Part shown: positions 59,836 to 64,000 of the stretch, in pieces
How the letters are laid out: the number at the start of each line of letters is the position of its first letter
How positions within the stretch are numbered: position 1 is the first letter of the stretch
Assembly: GCA_033439265.1 (NCBI GenBank)
Contig: JAVTVX010000031.1
Location: 4,449,501-4,513,500, forward strand
DNA from: Dillenia suffruticosa
Taxonomy: Eukaryota > Streptophyta > Magnoliopsida > Dilleniales > Dilleniaceae
Length of the DNA stretch: 64,000 nt
Reading direction: 5' to 3'
Notes under the pieces: model-generated
Told to the model about the DNA's origin: nothing
The model's input: only the letters and a program-made list of their open reading frames with translations
Database searches by the model: none
Made by a program: the position numbers and the translations under genes

Positions 59836-62800
59836 CAAGGTTAGATTTTGTAAAGAATCCAAATTCTTACACAATTACTTATTTCTTCTCAAAGATTTGC
59901 AATCTTTTTCAACTTCTTCACTTTTTTTCCATATATTCTTTATTTAGGCATTCCTACTGGGTGCTTGCAGTTGGGTTCTCTTACCTCCTTTTCAAGCTTT
60001 TTGCTATGCTTCTAGGTAAATTTGCTATTTTTGAGGATTTTGTAATGTGTGACATAAATCAATTAAGACAATACCGTTATTGTGCTACATTATGACCTCT
60101 CCTTGACATAGTCTTGGACATAGCTAGGTTATCGTGACTATCTCATTAGTGTATATAATTTCCCAAACCTTCCTAGGTGATCATTGTTTACCATTAATTT
60201 GTTTAATTCACATCGAAGCACCATGAATATAACAGTTCTAGTGTACACGATATAGTAATGGGACTGAAAGCTTTAATCTTGTATGGTCAAGCATGATTTT
60301 GGATTATTTTTTAGGAATGGTTGATAGCCTGTCTCAAAATTTGGTGGCTGTGAATAGTATATCTCTTTTGTCAAAAAGGGCGATGCTATTTTGATTCTTT
60401 TTTTCTCCGTTCCTTAAATTTCTAGCAATATATATATATGTTTATTACATTTTCAATGCACGTTTGAGAAAACCTTCTATTGCACTCTAAGATTACTGAA
60501 TGCAGGGTAAAGGCTTCGTTGTATTAAATAAATAAAATTTTATATTATATTTTCAATGACTGCTTGAGAAAACCTTATAAATTTTTATTTTAATATTATA
60601 TTATTAAATTAAAAAGATTTTTAGCATGGTTTTATTTTCATTCTCAAGTCAAACAAACATTGCTCTTGCTCTCAATTTTGTTGCCCTAGGCCTTTCACCT
60701 CCCACGGGCTCTCTTTGTTACATCATCGACCTCACTGACCGTCATCATCGAACTCGTTGACCTTCATCGCTCTTGGTTTCATCGGCAATCAGGTCATTTT
60801 CGTTGCTTTTGGTTTCCTCATATATCTCTCTCTCTCACCAACTTCGTCGACCTTAATCACAGATGCCATAAGACTTTGCACAACCCTCCACCATAGCAAT
60901 TATAACAAACCTATCTCCATGACTATGGATGTGGCCTCTACTTCTGTAACATTTCTCTAATTCTTTTTGAAATTTCTGAATTTATGTATAGTCTCTGTGA
61001 CCTTGAAATCTTTGAAATTTCTGATTTGGAATGTTGAAGTAAAAAGGCAATATGTCGGGGATTGTGTTTGTTTGATTGTGTTGGTTAAAATGAATGGACT
61101 GAATAGAAGTTTTACTATCTTGGGCTGAGTATAGGTCGGTTTAGGATTAGATTTGGTTTTTAAATACTTGGAATATATCAGATTGTATTTTTAGAAAAAT
61201 CTATAGGGTCACTTGTATTAGGCTAGGGTAGAATATGGATATTGGAGTTAAAATTTAGGGTCAAATATGGTATTAACACGACCTAAACAGTAGCCGATCC
61301 ATTGCCATCCCTAGAGGGCATGTGAGGGGTAGAGAAAGGGAAGTTAAGAACACGATTGCTTAAGAGACACAAAGTGTATGAGACCAAAAACATGTATTTT
61401 TCTCATAAAAAGTATTTTTAGGCTTGTAAAATGATAAATGCATAAAAAGAGAAATTTTGAGCAATTTTGTGAAATTCACCGCAAATGATATTTTAAAAAG
61501 ATTTTTAAACCCTTAGCCACAAACCTATCCTTTCCAACTCTTGTGACTTTTCTTGAACCTCAACTTGTTTTTCTTTTCTTTAAATAATCTCTTTTACTTT
61601 CGGCTTTACCCGTTCACTTAGAATCTTACCACATCGAACCAAGGGTCAACAACTTCTATTTAAAATCTAACACTATAACTAAACTTAACATGCAAATCAC
61701 TTCATAACACAGGCATATCCAAAAATAACTCTTATAGACTATGAATTTCATTATGAAAGTGAGATGAAATTCATGAAAAACAGATATTTTAGGGCTTTCT
61801 AAACCTAGGTCCTCTCATTCTTCTCCACTAAAAGGTTTGGTCCTTTGAATCAAAATCCATATCTAACCTGCAAAAAGATGTGCTCACCATGCTATAATCT
61901 AAACTTCATGACATCTTTTTTGTGCTCATTGTGTGGTGACCCTCATGATGTTTAATTAAACTCTAACCGAACCTCGTTTCACCATATCTTGTATTCCATC
62001 ATAACCATGTCATATGTTCCTCCATTATCTCATCCTAGCAAATCAAATGCTAGTTTCAATTCTATTACTTTTTCTAAAAAGTTTGATAGTGGTATGGAAA
62101 CCAAGACACTTTGCCTCGAAGGAACTGTCTTTGCCAGAATGAAACAAGGGAAATGTGGTAAGGGATTTTACTCAGTTACCCTTAACATGAGTTCTACTTC
62201 AATCTATTCCAAGTGAGATGTTGAATTTAGTCTTCCCCCTTTTATGATCCCACCATGTTGTTACCGCTCAACTATGACATAACTGGATTGCCCAAAATGG
62301 ATGGAACTATATTTGGTAATGCATCTCAATCCAAATCCTTGACCGGCACAAATTAGATATTGTTATTCCTGCTTGTCCAAAATGTTGCCAATCTTAAATC
62401 ATAAGTTAGCTCATAATCTTCTGAGTACATCCTCCTCACCAGCATTAGCAAAAACCATGTAACCATCATTTCGATCTTGTCTAGTTCTAGAGGAATGGGC
62501 CCTATCTATTTGTCCCAACAAATCTAAAATTTGTACTGTTATCAAATACTTAACCTCAATCTATACTTAGCCTAATCCATGGTAATCACATGAAGGAATT
62601 CTAACATCCTTGAGTTGATCCAGACGAGCACTCTTCTCTAAGTAATTATCTAAAACCATGACTTTCTGCTCTCAAGTGTATAGCTAAAGCATAACTTAGC
62701 ACATTATTCGTATCATTCAATGATGTCATCTGAATCACTGAATCCCTGAAACAAACATCTCTAATCTAGACCTACCAAAAACTTACCTTGGACCAAGCAT

Positions 62801-63591
62801 CTCTCAAACTACTATCCTACTAAATTTGATCTCACTTATACCAATTTGACACGTAACCAATTGACCCTTGGTGATAGTAGCCGTTGCAATGGTGTTGCTT
62901 GTACTCATTTTAAAGCTTGTTCTCTCAAATTATCACTACACTAATACAAAACTAGTTCTCAACTATTTACTCTAATATAAATACAAAAATATTCTCTTTA
63001 ATATAAAATAAATTCAAAAAAAATATAAACTCTTTAAAGAGGATGGGAAGAAATGAATCATATGAATCTCCAATAGACAAAATGCACTAAATAAATCTGC
63101 CAAACTGGGTCCAATTTGAAGAAGGCCTCATAACGAAGTATCTCGCCTAGTGGGATTCAAATTTCATCGGTCTTATAGGTCAAATATCATACCAAATTGC
63201 TGATAAAGTAGTATCAAAGAACTATTAGAATCCAACGTACTTCAAGTTGAGGAAACTACTTGTGTAACAACTAGTATTGATGACCTGCTAAAAACTTACA
63301 ATAATAACAACTGATGTAGCGAGAAATCTTGAAACTTTACTGCTATGGACAAATGTAGATATGACTTCATATTAATAAATTTTGAGTTCATCACCTTGAA
63401 GTGAATTGGCCTCATAAGAATCAGACTCTAACATATTAACCACAACTTTATTATGAATTTTCAACATCAAATAAAACAAATTCACTATGACTGCACATGG
63501 CTAAAACAATCCTGTGTGAAAAATTTTCAGTATAGTAGAACATATGAAATTAAAAGCAGACACAATTGAAATCATTTGAGCATGTAAATAA
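59617..63591. repeat. Segmental duplication, copy B
   Basis: Collinear with 327-995 plus 8669-12000: last intron part, last exon, 3' flank, the unidentified spacer and the first tRNA-array flank (about 63360-63591). The copia element of copy A is absent: CTTGTATGGTCAAGC near 60277 is the empty site. No gene is recognised from 59836 to 63359. A short CT tract (about 60824-60836) and a 75-codon frame at 61989-62216 parallel those in copy A. Confidence 0.8.
63360..63591. repeat. tRNA-Ala array flank, second array (partial)
   Basis: Matches 11795-12023, the flank preceding the tRNA in unit A, but is cut by an LTR just before the tRNA would begin. Array landmarks TTTTGAGTTCATCACC and GAGCATGTAAATA are present. 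Confidence 0.75.
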
Positions 63592-64000
63592 TGTAACGCC
63601 GACACGCGGTGTAATGTATATAGTACTTCTCATTACTCCATATATGATACATCTTCTTATTCATATAGAAAATCACTCAGAAATTTTTCCAAACCAAAAT
63701 GTTTTAGAAGAATTTTGGGCATGGCCCCGGGGGCTAAAAAGGGACCTTTCCAGGCCATTTTGAAATCTACGTGTGCGATTTTGAGTCCAATGAAATTACA
63801 CGTGCAAAATCACCCTAGAAAGTTTATAAAACTTGAATTTGGGCAAAACCACATCGTTTGCTCGGGAGTGCTCGATGACAACTCGCTGGGGCGAGAAATG
63901 AGCTCCTACCAAGCCAAATCAAAATCTACCCATGCGAAATTGTTGAAATTTTGTCAAGAAGCCAAATTTATGCTAACTAATGATTTTCACACATCAAAAT
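63592..64000 (+). mobile_element. LTR start of a gypsy element, running off the window
   Basis: Starts TGTAACGCCGACACGCGG directly after array flank AAATA. Inverted, the first 230 bp match the right end of the solo LTR at 37368-51502 (GGTGTTACA end, region 51280-51502), so it is the same family in the opposite orientation. The rest lies outside the window, and solo or full-length status is unknown. Confidence 0.75.

Overview
This window looks like repeat-rich, probably pericentromeric or otherwise heterochromatic, nuclear DNA from a flowering plant. The reasons are plant-type Ty1-copia, Athila/Tat-type and chromodomain-type Ty3-gypsy elements nested in one another, a CACTA transposon end, a nuclear tRNA-Ala gene, remains of a plant TRAF-type zinc-finger gene, and an AT-rich background with almost no open host genes. 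No bacterial, organellar, rRNA or CRISPR features were seen.

Layout. (1) 1-326 is the end of a CACTA transposon whose body lies left of the window. It sits in what looks like the last intron of a TRAF-type zinc-finger family gene, whose final exon (376-555, + strand) is open. (2) 327-12707 is copy A of a large duplication: gene end, about 3.1 kb of unidentified spacer, and the start of a tRNA-Ala tandem array. A Ty1-copia element (996-8663, 5-bp target duplication TGTAT) interrupts it; copy B (59617-63591) keeps the matching empty site. (3) The tRNA-Ala array (about 11795-31985) has 15 recognisable tRNA-Ala copies, all on the minus strand, mostly in units of about 400 bp. One (26348-26420) is intact; the rest are decayed. 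Five units recur in the same order twice, so the array has higher-order structure. It is split by a Ty3-gypsy element with 3-kb LTRs (12708-25937), which itself holds a second LTR and a solo LTR, and by an unidentified 1.75-kb insertion (about 27844-29598). (4) 31985-58549 is a much decayed Athila/Tat-type Ty3-gypsy remnant. A 14.1-kb nest (37368-51502) lies inside it: a solo LTR holding a chromodomain-type gypsy element with 3.1-kb LTRs (38189-48661). It also carries a 1.6-kb solo LTR (51702-53337) and a related rearranged copy (54956-56581). (5) 58558-59835 is a TRAF-type zinc-finger pseudogene, followed by copy B of the spacer and the first part of a second tRNA-Ala array, cut at 63592 by another LTR that runs off the window.

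Reading: the ancestral unit was probably [TRAF zinc-finger gene - spacer - tRNA-Ala array], present twice in tandem. Retrotransposons later filled the space between and inside the copies. The only host features that could still work are the tRNA-Ala at 26348-26420 and perhaps the zinc-finger gene whose last exon is at the left edge. All LTR elements look broken.
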